Shown here piece by piece: positions 31,998 to 39,708 of a stretch of 40,379 nucleotides of DNA (positions are counted from its first letter, which is position 1; the number at the start of each line of letters is the position of its first letter). The position numbers and the translations under genes are program-made. Origin of the DNA: Georgenia thermotolerans (GTDB taxonomy: Bacteria > Actinomycetota > Actinomycetes > Actinomycetales > Actinomycetaceae); the NCBI RefSeq assembly GCF_009193185.1, contig NZ_VUKF01000042.1, positions 1 through 40,379 of the forward strand. Reading direction: 5' to 3'. A model generated the notes under the pieces. The model had not been told where the DNA came from, did no database searches, and saw only the letters and a program-made list of their open reading frames with translations.

Positions 31998-33293
31998 CTA
32001 CCGGGTCGGCGCCGGTGCGCCGCCGTGACGTTCGACGGCGACCCCGGGCGGCGTCGCCTCCGCCCCGGTGAGCACGCCCGCGGCGAGCCGCGCGGCGGCG
32101 AGGCGGTCGACCTTGCCCGGTCCGCGCTCGGGCAGGTGCGGGACGACGACGAGCGCGCGCGGCGCGTGCGCCCCGCCCAGCCGAGGGCGCACGAGGTCGC
32201 GCAGGGCGGCCAGGGCGGGGGCGCGACGCCCGGTGGCGGGCGCGACGACGGCGGTGACGAGCTGGCCCCACTGGCCGTCGGGCACGCCGACGACGGCGAC
32301 CTCGCCCACCGCCTCGTGCTCGCGGAGCAGGCGCTCGACGCTCAGCGGGGCGACCTTGACGCCGCCGGTGTTGATGAGGTCGTCGACGCGGCCGAGCACG
32401 GTCAGGTGCGTCGCCCCGTCGGCGCCGGTGTCGAGCCGGCCGCGGTCGGAGGTGCGCAGCCACCGCTGCGTCCCGTCGGTGCGGAAGGCGGCGGCATCGG
32501 CCGCGTCGTCGTCGAGGTAGCCGGCGGCAAGCACCGGCCCGGCGATCTCGACCCGGTCCTCCGCGCCCAGCCGCAGCCGGACGCCGGGGAGGGGGACGCC
32601 GTCGTACACGCAGCCGCCGCCGGTCTCGGTCATGCCGTAGGTGGTCACCACGCGCAGCCCGGCGGCGCGGGCCTGCTCGAGGGTGCGCCGGCCGGACGCG
32701 GCGCCGCCGACGAGGATCGCCGCGAACCGCCGCAGCGGGGCCACCGCCTCCTCGCCGGCCTCGAGGACCCGGACGAGCTGGGTGGGGACGAGGGAGAGGT
32801 AGGCCGGGGCGCCGTCGTCCATGGTGGTGGCGGCCGCGGCGAGGGCGTCGGGGGCGAAGCCGTGGGCGGTGTCCACCACGACCGGGGACGTGCCGGCGAC
32901 CAGCGAGCGCACGAGCACCTGCAGCCCAGCGACGTGGTGGGCGGGGACGGCGAGCAGCCACCGGCCCGGGCCGGCGAGGCGCTCGTAGGTGGCGCGGGCG
33001 GAGGCGGCGAGCGCTGCCCCGGGCAGCGCCACGAGGTGGCCCTGGCCGGTGGTCGAGCCGGAGGTCTGCAGCACGACGGCGGTGCCCGGCGGGACCGGCC
33101 GGTGCACGCGGGCGCGCAGCTCGCCCAGGACCTCGGCCCCGTCGCGGCCGGGGGCGTGGGGCACGAGCAGGGCGTCGCCCGCCAGCGCCTGGCGCAGCCC
33201 GGCGAGCAGGGCGGCGACCGCGCCCGGCCCGGTGCCGCCCGGGAGGGCGAGCGGCTGGGGGGACGACTGGGGCGACGCGGGGGCCTGGCTCAC
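31998..33293 (-). CDS. menE: o-Succinylbenzoate-CoA ligase
   Basis: MenE activates o-succinylbenzoate with ATP and CoA, giving the substrate of MenB. It is a 431-residue member of the adenylate-forming family, with the phosphate loop LQTSGSTTGQGH, the HHVAG segment, TYGMTETGGGCVYDG, the ATP-ribose Asp in SDRGRLD, hinge GRVDDLINTGG, and the catalytic Lys in RGPGKVDR. This compact length is usual for actinobacterial MenE. The GTG start has TACCCT six bases upstream and no Shine-Dalgarno. It is divergent from the DUF3048 lipoprotein gene with a 63-bp gap. Confidence 0.94.
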   Translation of the reverse strand: MSQAPASPQSSPQPLALPGGTGPGAVAALLAGLRQALAGDALLVPHAPGRDGAEVLGELRARVHRPVPPGTAVVLQTSGSTTGQGHLVALPGAALAASARATYERLAGPGRWLLAVPAHHVAGLQVLVRSLVAGTSPVVVDTAHGFAPDALAAAATTMDDGAPAYLSLVPTQLVRVLEAGEEAVAPLRRFAAILVGGAASGRRTLEQARAAGLRVVTTYGMTETGGGCVYDGVPLPGVRLRLGAEDRVEIAGPVLAAGYLDDDAADAAAFRTDGTQRWLRTSDRGRLDTGADGATHLTVLGRVDDLINTGGVKVAPLSVERLLREHEAVGEVAVVGVPDGQWGQLVTAVVAPATGRRAPALAALRDLVRPRLGGAHAPRALVVVPHLPERGPGKVDRLAAARLAAGVLTGAEATPPGVAVERHGGAPAPTR

Positions 33294-33299
33294 CGATCC

Positions 33300-33305
33300 A
33301 GGGTA
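33300..33305 (-). promoter_or_regulatory. -10-like TACCCT before menE
   Basis: Reverse-strand TACCCT, six bases (GGATCG), then GTG 33293. Confidence 0.5.
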
Positions 33306-33356
33306 GGTCCGCCACTAACGTGGCCCCTGACGTCCACGTCCGAGAGCAGGCCTGAT

Positions 33357-34562
33357 ATGACCACGTCCACTTCCGAGCACCGCCCGTCGCGGGGCGCGGC
33401 GCCCCGACCCGGTCGGCACGGGAGCGAGGTGGGCTGTGGCGAGACGGCGGGGGACCAGCCGGGGGCGTCGACGCGCGGCACGGCCGGGCAGGGGCGGCGC
33501 CGTCGTGCCCTCGTCGCGCTGGGGGCCGCCGCGCTGCTGGCGCTGACGGCCTGCACGTCCCGCAGCGAGCCGGAGCCCGCGCCGACCACCCCGAGCCCCA
33601 CCGTCGACCTGCCGACGAAGCCCACACCGAAGCCCGTGCCGGCGCGGTGGCCGCTGACGGGCGTGGCCGGTGAGGTCGAGCAGCGGCCGGCGATGTCGGT
33701 CAAGGTGGAGAACTCGGTCTCGGCGCGGCCGCAGACGGGGCTCGAGGCCGCCGACATCGTCTGGGAGGAGATGGTCGAGGGCGGCATCACCCGCTTCAAC
33801 GCCGTCTACCACTCGGTGATCCCGGAGGAGATCGGGCCGATCCGGTCGGTGCGCCCGATGGACGCCGCGATCTCGGCACCGCTGCACGGGCTCATCGTGT
33901 TCTCCGGCGGCCAGCCGCAGTTCGTGCAGCAGATGCGCGCCGCGGGGCTGCAGGTGCTGAGCAACGACGAGCACGCGCCGGGGATGTACCGGGTGGGCTT
34001 CCGGCGGGCGCCGCACAACGTGTACGGCAACGGGCCCCAGCTGCTGGGCCAGGCCGACGCCGATCACTCCGCGCCGCCGCCCGAGCAGCTGGCCTACGCC
34101 TGGGACCCGGCCCGCGCCACCGCCGTGCTGAGCGGCGCCCCGGCGTCCAGGCTGCGCGTCGCCTTTCCCGCCGCGGCGCCGGGCTGGACGTGGGACGCCG
34201 GGGCCGACGCCGGGCGCGGCGGGCCGGCGGGGGCCTGGGTGCGCGACGAGAACGGGGCGGCGCAGGCGTCCGCGGGCGGCACGCGGATCGTGGCGACCAA
34301 CGTCGTCGTCCTGCGCGTGCAGGTCGTCGACACCGGCACCCGCGACCCGGCCGGCAACCCCGTGCCCGAGACCGTGCTCACCGGCGAGGGCGAGGCGGTG
34401 GTGGCGTCCGGCGGGAAGGTCGTCAACGCCCACTGGTCGAAGCCCGGTGCCGGTGACCCGCTGGCCCTGACCGACGGCGCGGGCAAGAAGGTCGAGCTGG
34501 TGCCGGGCAACACCTGGATCGAGCTGGTGCCCATCTCGGGCGGGAACGTCAGCTGGCAGTAG
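33357..34562 (+). CDS. DUF3048 lipoprotein
   Basis: This is a 401-residue exported protein. After about 48 residues of unusual polar leader there is a basic stretch, a hydrophobic core (ALVALGAAALLALTAC) and a lipobox, then a Pro/Thr-rich spacer. The rest matches DUF3048 (YerB-like): VKVENSVSARPQTGLEAADI, IVWEEMVEGGITRFNAVYHS, IGPIRSVRPMDAAI, and a C-terminal part with LVPGNTWIELVP. The biochemical role is unknown in any species I can name. The long region before the hydrophobic core makes an internal start possible, though none is obviously better than ATG 33357. A strong terminator separates it from menB. Confidence 0.87.
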   Translation: MTTSTSEHRPSRGAAPRPGRHGSEVGCGETAGDQPGASTRGTAGQGRRRRALVALGAAALLALTACTSRSEPEPAPTTPSPTVDLPTKPTPKPVPARWPLTGVAGEVEQRPAMSVKVENSVSARPQTGLEAADIVWEEMVEGGITRFNAVYHSVIPEEIGPIRSVRPMDAAISAPLHGLIVFSGGQPQFVQQMRAAGLQVLSNDEHAPGMYRVGFRRAPHNVYGNGPQLLGQADADHSAPPPEQLAYAWDPARATAVLSGAPASRLRVAFPAAAPGWTWDAGADAGRGGPAGAWVRDENGAAQASAGGTRIVATNVVVLRVQVVDTGTRDPAGNPVPETVLTGEGEAVVASGGKVVNAHWSKPGAGDPLALTDGAGKKVELVPGNTWIELVPISGGNVSWQ

Positions 34563-34576
34563 CGCCGCAGACGTGA

Positions 34577-34615
34577 GGCGGCGCTGCCCGGGGTCTGGCC
34601 CGGGGCAGCGCCGCC
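34577..34615. terminator. Bidirectional terminator between the DUF3048 gene and menB
   Basis: GGCGGCGCTGCCC and GGGCAGCGCCGCC make a 13-bp perfect stem with a 13-base loop. It lies between converging genes. Confidence 0.85.
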
Positions 34616-34620
34616 CGCCG

Positions 34621-35589
34621 TCAGTAGTAGTACGGGAAGCCGGACCAGTCCGGGTCGCGGCGCTGCAGGAAGGCGTCGCGGCCCTCGACGGCCTCGTCGG
34701 TCATGTATGCCATCCGGGTGGCCTCGCCGGCGAAGACCTGCTGGCCGGCCAGCCCGTCGTCGGCCATGTTGAAGGCGAACTTGAGCATGCGGATGGCCTG
34801 CGGGGACTTCGTGGCGATGATGCGCGAGTACTCCAGGGCCAGCGTCTCGAGGTCCTCGTGGTCGGCGACCTCGTTGACCACGCCCCAGCGCTCGGCGTCG
34901 TCCGCCGAGTACTCGCGCGCGAGGAAGAAGATCTCCCGCGCCCGCTTGTCGCCGACCTGGCGGGCCAGGAGCGCCGAGCCGTACCCGGCGTCGAAGGAGC
35001 CGACGTTGGCGTCGGTCTGCATGAACCGGGCGTGCTGGCGCGAGGCGATGGAGAGGTCGCAGACGACGTTGAGGCTGTGCCCGCCGCCGGCCGCCCAGCC
35101 GGGCACGGCGGCGATGACGACCTTGGGCATCGTCCGGATGAGGCGCTGCACCTCGAGGATGTGGAGCCGGCCCGCCCGCGCGGGGTCGATCTGCTCGCGT
35201 CGTTGCTCGAGCGGCGCCTCGTCGTCGGCGCCCTCCGCCTCGTAGCGGTACCCGTCGCGCCCGCGGATGCGCTGGTCACCGCCGGAGCAGAAGGCCCAGC
35301 CGCCGTCCTTGGGGCTCGGGCCGTTGCCGGTGAGGATGACGGCGGCGACGTCGGAGGTCATCCGGGCGTGGTCGAGGGCGCGATAGAGCTCGTCGACGGT
35401 GTGGGGGCGGAAGGCGTTGCGGACCTCCGGCCGGTCGAAGGCGATGCGGACGACCGGCAGGTCGCGCTCCGCCTCGCCGGTGCGGTCGACACCGCGGTGG
35501 TAGGTGATGTCGGTGAAGTCGAAGCCCTGGACGTCGCGCCACAGCGTCGGGTCGAAGATCTCGGACACACGGGAGGGGAGGTCAGTCAC
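34621..35589 (-). CDS. menB: 1,4-dihydroxy-2-naphthoyl-CoA synthase
   Basis: MenB closes the second ring of the naphthoquinone from o-succinylbenzoyl-CoA. The 322-residue crotonase-family protein has the MenB pattern RNAFRPHTVDELYRALDHAR, the oxyanion-hole GGDQRIRG, VPGWAAGGGHSLNVVCDLSI, TDANVGSFDAGYGSALLARQ with the catalytic Asp, and the C-terminal DWSGFPYYY. GTG 35589 was chosen over GTG 35598 because TAGGGT ends seven bases before it and there is no Shine-Dalgarno; the alternative adds three residues. It is somewhat longer at the N-terminus and in the middle (EGADDEAPLEQRREQIDPAR) than E. coli MenB, as usual in actinobacteria. Confidence 0.96.
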   Translation of the reverse strand: MTDLPSRVSEIFDPTLWRDVQGFDFTDITYHRGVDRTGEAERDLPVVRIAFDRPEVRNAFRPHTVDELYRALDHARMTSDVAAVILTGNGPSPKDGGWAFCSGGDQRIRGRDGYRYEAEGADDEAPLEQRREQIDPARAGRLHILEVQRLIRTMPKVVIAAVPGWAAGGGHSLNVVCDLSIASRQHARFMQTDANVGSFDAGYGSALLARQVGDKRAREIFFLAREYSADDAERWGVVNEVADHEDLETLALEYSRIIATKSPQAIRMLKFAFNMADDGLAGQQVFAGEATRMAYMTDEAVEGRDAFLQRRDPDWSGFPYYY

Positions 35590-35596
35590 GGCGCTC

Positions 35597-35602
35597 ACCC
35601 TA
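35597..35602 (-). promoter_or_regulatory. -10-like TAGGGT before menB
   Basis: Reverse-strand TAGGGT, seven bases, then GTG 35589. Confidence 0.5.
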
Positions 35603-35605
35603 ACC

Positions 35606-35622
35606 GCCGCCCTCTGGGCGGC
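35606..35622 (-). terminator. Small hairpin after the HNH gene
   Basis: GCCGCCC and GGGCGGC pair over 7 bp with a TCT loop, between the end of the HNH gene and the menB -10. It may insulate menB from upstream reading, but it is short. Confidence 0.4.
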
Positions 35623-35658
35623 AGCCGAGCCGGGTGGGCCGGAGAACTCGTCTCGGGG

Positions 35659-37437
35659 TCAGAAGGGTGGTGGGTCGTGGGGTGGGGTGAGGGGTTGGCC
35701 GGTGCGGGGGTGCAGGGGTGTGGTGGTGCCGTCGGTTTCGCGGCGGTAGGTGCGGCCGGTGCGTTTGGAGGTCCATTCGAAGATGCCGGGGGTGGTCTGG
35801 CGGACGTGGAAGTGGCCGTCGGTCTTGAGGGGGTGGTCGACGGAGCAGGCGGGGGCGAGGTTGGCCCAGGCGGTGGTGCCGCCGTGGGCGAAGGGGATGG
35901 TGTGGTCGAGCTGGCAGCCGGTGGCGCGGGCGCCGCAGCCGGGGCGGAAGCAGGTCTTGTCGCGGTGGCGGATGAGCTCGGCGAGGTCGGGTGGGGGTCG
36001 GTAGCGGGTGCGTCCGAGGTCGAGGACGGTGCCGGTGAGGGGGTCGGTGACGAGGCGTTTCCAGGTTCCGCCCAGGGCCAGGGCGCGGGCGGTGGCGGGG
36101 TCGATGGGGCCGTAGCCGTCGAGGTGGCCGGCCTGCCCGCCGCCGAGGAGGGTGGTCAGGGGGACGGTGACGTTGATGCGTACCGGCACCCCGCCGACCC
36201 GGCCGATGGGGATCCACGGCACCGGCGGCGCAGGCGGCGCGGCCGGTGGTGGCGGTGGGGGTTCGGGGCCGCCCGGGGCGGTGGGGCCGGTGTCGCTCGC
36301 CCCGGCCTGCGTCGTGGTCGCCGTGGTGGTGGCCGGCGTCGGGGCGGCGGCGTTCCCGTCGGGTGCCGCCGTGGTGGTGGCGGCGGGCGTGGGTGTCGCG
36401 CTGGTCGTGCCCGTCGCGGTGGCCGTGGTGGGTGTGGCGGCTGTGGCGGGCCGGGATGGTGGCTGGTCGGGTGGGAGGCCGAAGCCGCCGCGGGTCAGGG
36501 CGTCGGCGCCGGCGGCGGCCAGGACGTCGGCGCGCAGCTGGTCGATGGTGCGGGCGTCCCCGCCGGCCTTGGCCGCGCGGGCGGCGCCGTCCAGGGCCAG
36601 GTCCACGGCGATGGCGTCGGCGGCGGGCAGCACCGCGTAGAGGGAGGCCATGCCGTCGGCCAGCGGGCGCGGGTGGCACACCCGCCGCCGGGCGCGGGCG
36701 CCGCGGTGGCGGGCCTCGGCCTCGTGGTGGTCCACCGCGATGAGGGCCTCGGCGACGTCCCGGGCCAGCTGGGGCGGGGTGCGCCCGGGGGCCTTCGGCA
36801 GCACGGCGTCCTCGACGTCGTGGCAGACCTGGTAGGGCTGGTGCTCGAGCCCGGCGGCGATGACGTCGGCCTTGCGCGGGTCCAGCGCGCCGCGGGCCAG
36901 CGCCTCCCCGGTGGCCTGCAAGGGCCCGGTCAGCGCCAGCGCGGTGCGCACCAGGCGGGTGGCGGCCGGGCGGGAGATGCCCTGGCGCATGGCCACCTCG
37001 GTGCTCACCGCCGTGAGCGCGCCGGGCGCCGCGTCGTGCTCGATCGCCCCGGCCACCAGCGCCGCGAGGGCCTCGGCACGCTGATAGTGCGCCCACGCGA
37101 GCACCCGGGACCACTGCGCGGCCAGCTCCACCAGATCCGACGGGTCCTGCCCGTCCGGATCGATCGCGGCGAGCCCGACCGCCAGCGGCAGCCCGACCAG
37201 GGCCGCCATCTCCTCGAGCACCCCGGCCAGCCCACCCGGGGGCGGGCAAGCGCCCGCGACGTCGGCCTCGCGGTCCGCGGCCTCGGCGCGCTCGCCCGCG
37301 TCCCCGGCGTCGTCGCAATCCGCGGCATCGGCGCGGTCAGCTGCACCGTCGGGATCGGGGACGCCCGGGCGGCCGGGGGTGCCGTCGGGCACGGCGCCAT
37401 CGCCGCCGCGGCTCTCATCCTGCTCGTCATCGAACAT
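35659..37437 (-). CDS. DUF222-HNH endonuclease-like protein
   Basis: This 592-residue protein belongs to the large actinobacterial family with an N-terminal DUF222 helical domain and a C-terminal HNH nuclease motif. DUF222 spans roughly residues 70-320 (RQGISRPAATRLVRTALALT, GALDPRKADVIAAGLE). A Thr/Ala/Pro-rich linker of about 85 residues follows (ending PGGPEPPPPPPAAPPAPP), then a beta region and the HNH at about 491-540: HRDKTCFRPGCGARATGC, QLDHTIPFAHGGTTAWANL, ACSVDHPLKT. The catalytic His and zinc cysteines look intact. Families of such genes occur in many dispersed copies, and the true function is unsettled. ATG 37437 has TAGTCT six bases upstream. It is an accessory insertion between menB and menC. 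Confidence 0.9.
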   Translation of the reverse strand: MFDDEQDESRGGDGAVPDGTPGRPGVPDPDGAADRADAADCDDAGDAGERAEAADREADVAGACPPPGGLAGVLEEMAALVGLPLAVGLAAIDPDGQDPSDLVELAAQWSRVLAWAHYQRAEALAALVAGAIEHDAAPGALTAVSTEVAMRQGISRPAATRLVRTALALTGPLQATGEALARGALDPRKADVIAAGLEHQPYQVCHDVEDAVLPKAPGRTPPQLARDVAEALIAVDHHEAEARHRGARARRRVCHPRPLADGMASLYAVLPAADAIAVDLALDGAARAAKAGGDARTIDQLRADVLAAAGADALTRGGFGLPPDQPPSRPATAATPTTATATGTTSATPTPAATTTAAPDGNAAAPTPATTTATTTQAGASDTGPTAPGGPEPPPPPPAAPPAPPVPWIPIGRVGGVPVRINVTVPLTTLLGGGQAGHLDGYGPIDPATARALALGGTWKRLVTDPLTGTVLDLGRTRYRPPPDLAELIRHRDKTCFRPGCGARATGCQLDHTIPFAHGGTTAWANLAPACSVDHPLKTDGHFHVRQTTPGIFEWTSKRTGRTYRRETDGTTTPLHPRTGQPLTPPHDPPPF

Positions 37438-37443
37438 GCGTCC

Positions 37444-37449
37444 AGACTA
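37444..37449 (-). promoter_or_regulatory. -10-like TAGTCT before the HNH gene
   Basis: Reverse-strand TAGTCT, six bases (GGACGC), then ATG 37437. Confidence 0.5.
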
Positions 37450-37592
37450 GGGCGACCCGCTGACATCGCGTCGGGCGCCGGCTAGGGCTGTGGACAAGTG
37501 ACTGAGAGTGCTCGACTCACGAGGGCGTGCATCCCAGACGGACCAGCCAGTGTTGATCGCGGGACCGCGAGCGGACGCCGCTACGCTGGCAC

Positions 37593-37600
37593 GTACGTAC
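37593..37600. promoter_or_regulatory. GTACGTAC palindrome upstream of sugE, possible TetR site
   Basis: This perfect 8-bp palindrome lies 20 bp before ATG 37621, just ahead of a TAGATA hexamer and the AGGGGAG Shine-Dalgarno. A TetR-type gene is in the same operon. The remaining roughly 150 bp back to the HNH gene show no strong promoter pair. Confidence 0.35.
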
Positions 37601-37620
37601 TAGATAGGGGAGTGGTCATC

Positions 37621-37974
37621 ATGGCGTGGGTCGTTCTCATCCTCTCCGGCCTTCTCGAGGCCGGATGGGCGCTGTGCCTCAAGGCGTCGGAAGGCTTCAG
37701 CAAGCTCTGGCCGACCCTCGGGTTCCTGGTCCTTGCGGTCGCGAGCTTCGCGGGGCTCGCCTACGCCCTGCGCACGCTTCCGGTCGGTACCGCCTACGCC
37801 GTGTGGACGGGCGTCGGTGCGAGCATCACCGCGATCGTCGGCATGGCATTCCTGCAGGAGGGTGTCTCGGTGCTCAAGCTCGTCTCCCTGGTGCTCATCG
37901 TGGCGGGCATCGTCGGCCTCAACCTGGCGGAGAACGGCGCCGCCCTCGCCCTTCCGGAGAACGTCGGGCGATGA
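37621..37974 (+). CDS. sugE: Small multidrug resistance family transporter, SugE/Gdx type
   Basis: This is a four-helix, dual-topology exporter of 117 residues. It resembles SugE, now known in several species as the guanidinium exporter Gdx, more than EmrE: compare WVVLILSGLLEAGWALCLK with the essential Glu in helix 1, SEGFSKLWPT, and LPVGTAYAVWTGVGASITA. ATG 37621 follows AGGGGAG; an upstream in-frame codon at 37498 would add about 40 residues without homology. Its stop overlaps the TetR start (ATGA). I looked for a guanidine riboswitch upstream and found none that I could support, so substrate and inducer remain open. Confidence 0.92.
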   Translation: MAWVVLILSGLLEAGWALCLKASEGFSKLWPTLGFLVLAVASFAGLAYALRTLPVGTAYAVWTGVGASITAIVGMAFLQEGVSVLKLVSLVLIVAGIVGLNLAENGAALALPENVGR

Positions 37975-38648
37975 CGGTGACGGGATCGTCGAGCGCGCGC
38001 GGCGCGCGACGCAGGCAGAGCCTGGTCGAGGCGGCCGCCGAGCTCGTCGTCGCGGAGGGGCCGGCGGCAGTGACTCACCGGGCCGTCGCCGAGCGGGCCG
38101 CGGCGTCCCTCTCGGCGACGACGTACTACTTCTCCGGCCTCGACGACCTCCTCGGTGCGGCCGGCGCCCATCTGGTGGCCCGATGGGCGGAGCAGGCCGA
38201 ACGTGTGCGCGACGAGGTGCTCGAGAGCCTTGGATCGGCGGCCACGGCCGCGCCGGCGGGGGAGGAGGTGGCGGGGGAGGAACCGGCGGGGGCGGAGCCC
38301 CCGCCGGAGGAGCCAGCGAGCGCGAACGAGCCCGCAGCCCCGGGGCCTCAGCCGACACCGGAGCTCGCCGTCGCCGCCGTCCTTGCGGCGCTGCTGCCGC
38401 CCGAAGGTCAGGTGCGCGGGCACTACCAGCAGCTCCTGGCAGCGGGGGCGACGCCGGCGGTCGCCCGGGCCTACCACGCCGGCCGCTCCCGGCTCGACGC
38501 CGCCATCGGCGACGTCCTCGCCGCCACCGGCAGCCGGTGCCCGGCCGCCCTGGCCGTCGCCGTCGTCGACGGCGCGGTGGTGAGCGCGCTCAGCGAGGGC
38601 CGCGACGTCCGCAAGACGGCGGCGGACCTGCTCAGGCGCGTGCTGTGA
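37971..38648 (+). CDS. TetR-family regulator with acidic Pro/Ala insert
   Basis: The 225-residue protein has the TetR helix-turn-helix at residues about 15-60 (RQSLVEAAAELVVAEGPAAV, THRAVAERAAASLSATTYYF). The ligand-binding part is interrupted by a low-complexity acidic, proline- and alanine-rich stretch at about residues 89-130, which is not usual for the family. The C-terminal helices then continue (ELAVAAVLAALLPPEGQVRG). It is co-translated with sugE and most likely represses that operon. The distance from its helix-turn-helix to the palindrome before sugE cannot be tested from sequence. Confidence 0.88.
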   Translation: MTVTGSSSARGARRRQSLVEAAAELVVAEGPAAVTHRAVAERAAASLSATTYYFSGLDDLLGAAGAHLVARWAEQAERVRDEVLESLGSAATAAPAGEEVAGEEPAGAEPPPEEPASANEPAAPGPQPTPELAVAAVLAALLPPEGQVRGHYQQLLAAGATPAVARAYHAGRSRLDAAIGDVLAATGSRCPAALAVAVVDGAVVSALSEGRDVRKTAADLLRRVL

Positions 38649-38708
38649 TGCGGCGTCGCCCTCCGGGGCCGTACCCTCGCCCGGCGGCATCGTGACGGCG
38701 CGGCCTCC

Positions 38709-38714
38709 TATCCT
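38709..38714 (+). promoter_or_regulatory. -10-like TATCCT before menC
   Basis: TATCCT, seven bases (GGCCATC), then ATG 38722. It guided the start choice over the in-frame GTG at 38692. Confidence 0.5.
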
Positions 38715-38721
38715 GGCCATC

Positions 38722-39708
38722 ATGCCTTCCTCCACCGCCGCCGGACCCCTGCCGGTGCGCGCCGTCTACTCCACCCCGCTGCGCACCCGCTTCCGCCGCA
38801 TCACCGTGCGCGACGGCGTGCTGCTGCGCGGGGACGCCGGCTGGGGCGAGGTCTCCCCGTTCTGGGACTACGACGCCGCCGAGTCCGCCGCCTGGCTGCG
38901 GGCGGGGCTCGAGGCCGCCGAGGAGGGCTGGCCCGAGCCGGTGCGCACCCACATCCCCGTCAACGTCACCGTCCCCGCCGTCGGCCCCGAGCAGGCGGCG
39001 CGGATCGTGGCAGGCTCCGGCGGGTGCACGACGGCGAAGGTGAAGGTCGCCGAGCCCGGTCAGTCCGTCGCGGAGGAGCAGGCCCGGCTCGAGGCGGTGC
39101 GGGACGCGCTCGGAGCGGCCGGGAAGATCCGGGTCGACGCCAACGCCGGATGGGACCTCGACACCGCCCTCGCCCGCCTGGCCGTGCTCGACCGGGCCGC
39201 CGGGGGCCTCGAGTACGTCGAGCAGCCCTGCGCCGACGTCGCCGACCTCGCCGCCGTACGGCGCCGCACGCACGTCCCGGTCGCGGCCGACGAGTCGATC
39301 CGCCGCGCCACCGACCCTCTCGCCGTGCGCCGCGCCGAGGCGGCCGACGTCGTCGTCCTCAAGGTCCAGCCGCTCGGCGGGGTGCGGGCCTGCCTGCGCC
39401 TGGCCGAGGAGGTGGGGCTGCCGGTGGTGGTCAGCTCCGCCCTCGAGAGCTCGGTCGGCATCGCCGCCGGCCTCGCGCTGGCCGCGGCCCTGCCCGAGCT
39501 GCCCTACGCCTGCGGCCTCGCCACGGTCCACCTCTTCGACCGCGACACCGTCCCGGACCCGCTGCTCCCTGTCGACGGCCACCTCGAGGTCCGCCGCCCC
39601 GAGCCCACCGCCGACACCCTGGCCGCCGTGGCGGCGCCCGCGGACCAGGACCGGCGCTGGCGCGCCCGGCTGGACGCGATGGCCGAGCACCTGCGGGCCG
39701 CCGCGTGA
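38722..39708 (+). CDS. menC: o-Succinylbenzoate synthase
   Basis: MenC dehydrates the cyclohexadiene intermediate to o-succinylbenzoate. It is a 328-residue enolase-superfamily enzyme. The barrel carries the catalytic Lys pair in [11 protein letters not shown], metal ligands Asp in [11 protein letters not shown], Glu in LEYVEQPC and Asp in [10 protein letters not shown], and the opposite Lys in [11 protein letters not shown]. The N-terminal capping domain ([27 protein letters not shown]) is typical of actinobacterial MenC. Its stop overlaps the menD start by four bases. Its product is used by MenE, encoded 6 kb away on the other strand. Confidence 0.95.
   Translation: MPSSTAAGPLPVRAVYSTPLRTRFRRITVRDGVLLRGDAGWGEVSPFWDYDAAESAAWLRAGLEAAEEGWPEPVRTHIPVNVTVPAVGPEQAARIVAGSGGCTTAKVKVAEPGQSVAEEQARLEAVRDALGAAGKIRVDANAGWDLDTALARLAVLDRAAGGLEYVEQPCADVADLAAVRRRTHVPVAADESIRRATDPLAVRRAEAADVVVLKVQPLGGVRACLRLAEEVGLPVVVSSALESSVGIAAGLALAAALPELPYACGLATVHLFDRDTVPDPLLPVDGHLEVRRPEPTADTLAAVAAPADQDRRWRARLDAMAEHLRAAA

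Noticed and set aside
30991-33627. Single 878-codon reverse frame spanning menE and menA
   Set aside because: MenA homology starts at ATG 31860; the upstream part is a GC-rich shadow of menE in another frame.
36240-36450. Apparent simple repeats rich in GGTGG/GCC, considered as an integration or repeat element
   Set aside because: They encode the Thr/Ala/Pro linker of the DUF222-HNH protein in frame, so the coding explanation is enough.
37483-37620. Guanidine riboswitch (type I, II or III) before sugE
   Set aside because: GGACAAG occurs near 37490, and other fragments resemble pieces of known consensus, but the conserved core and stems are not present on the forward strand.
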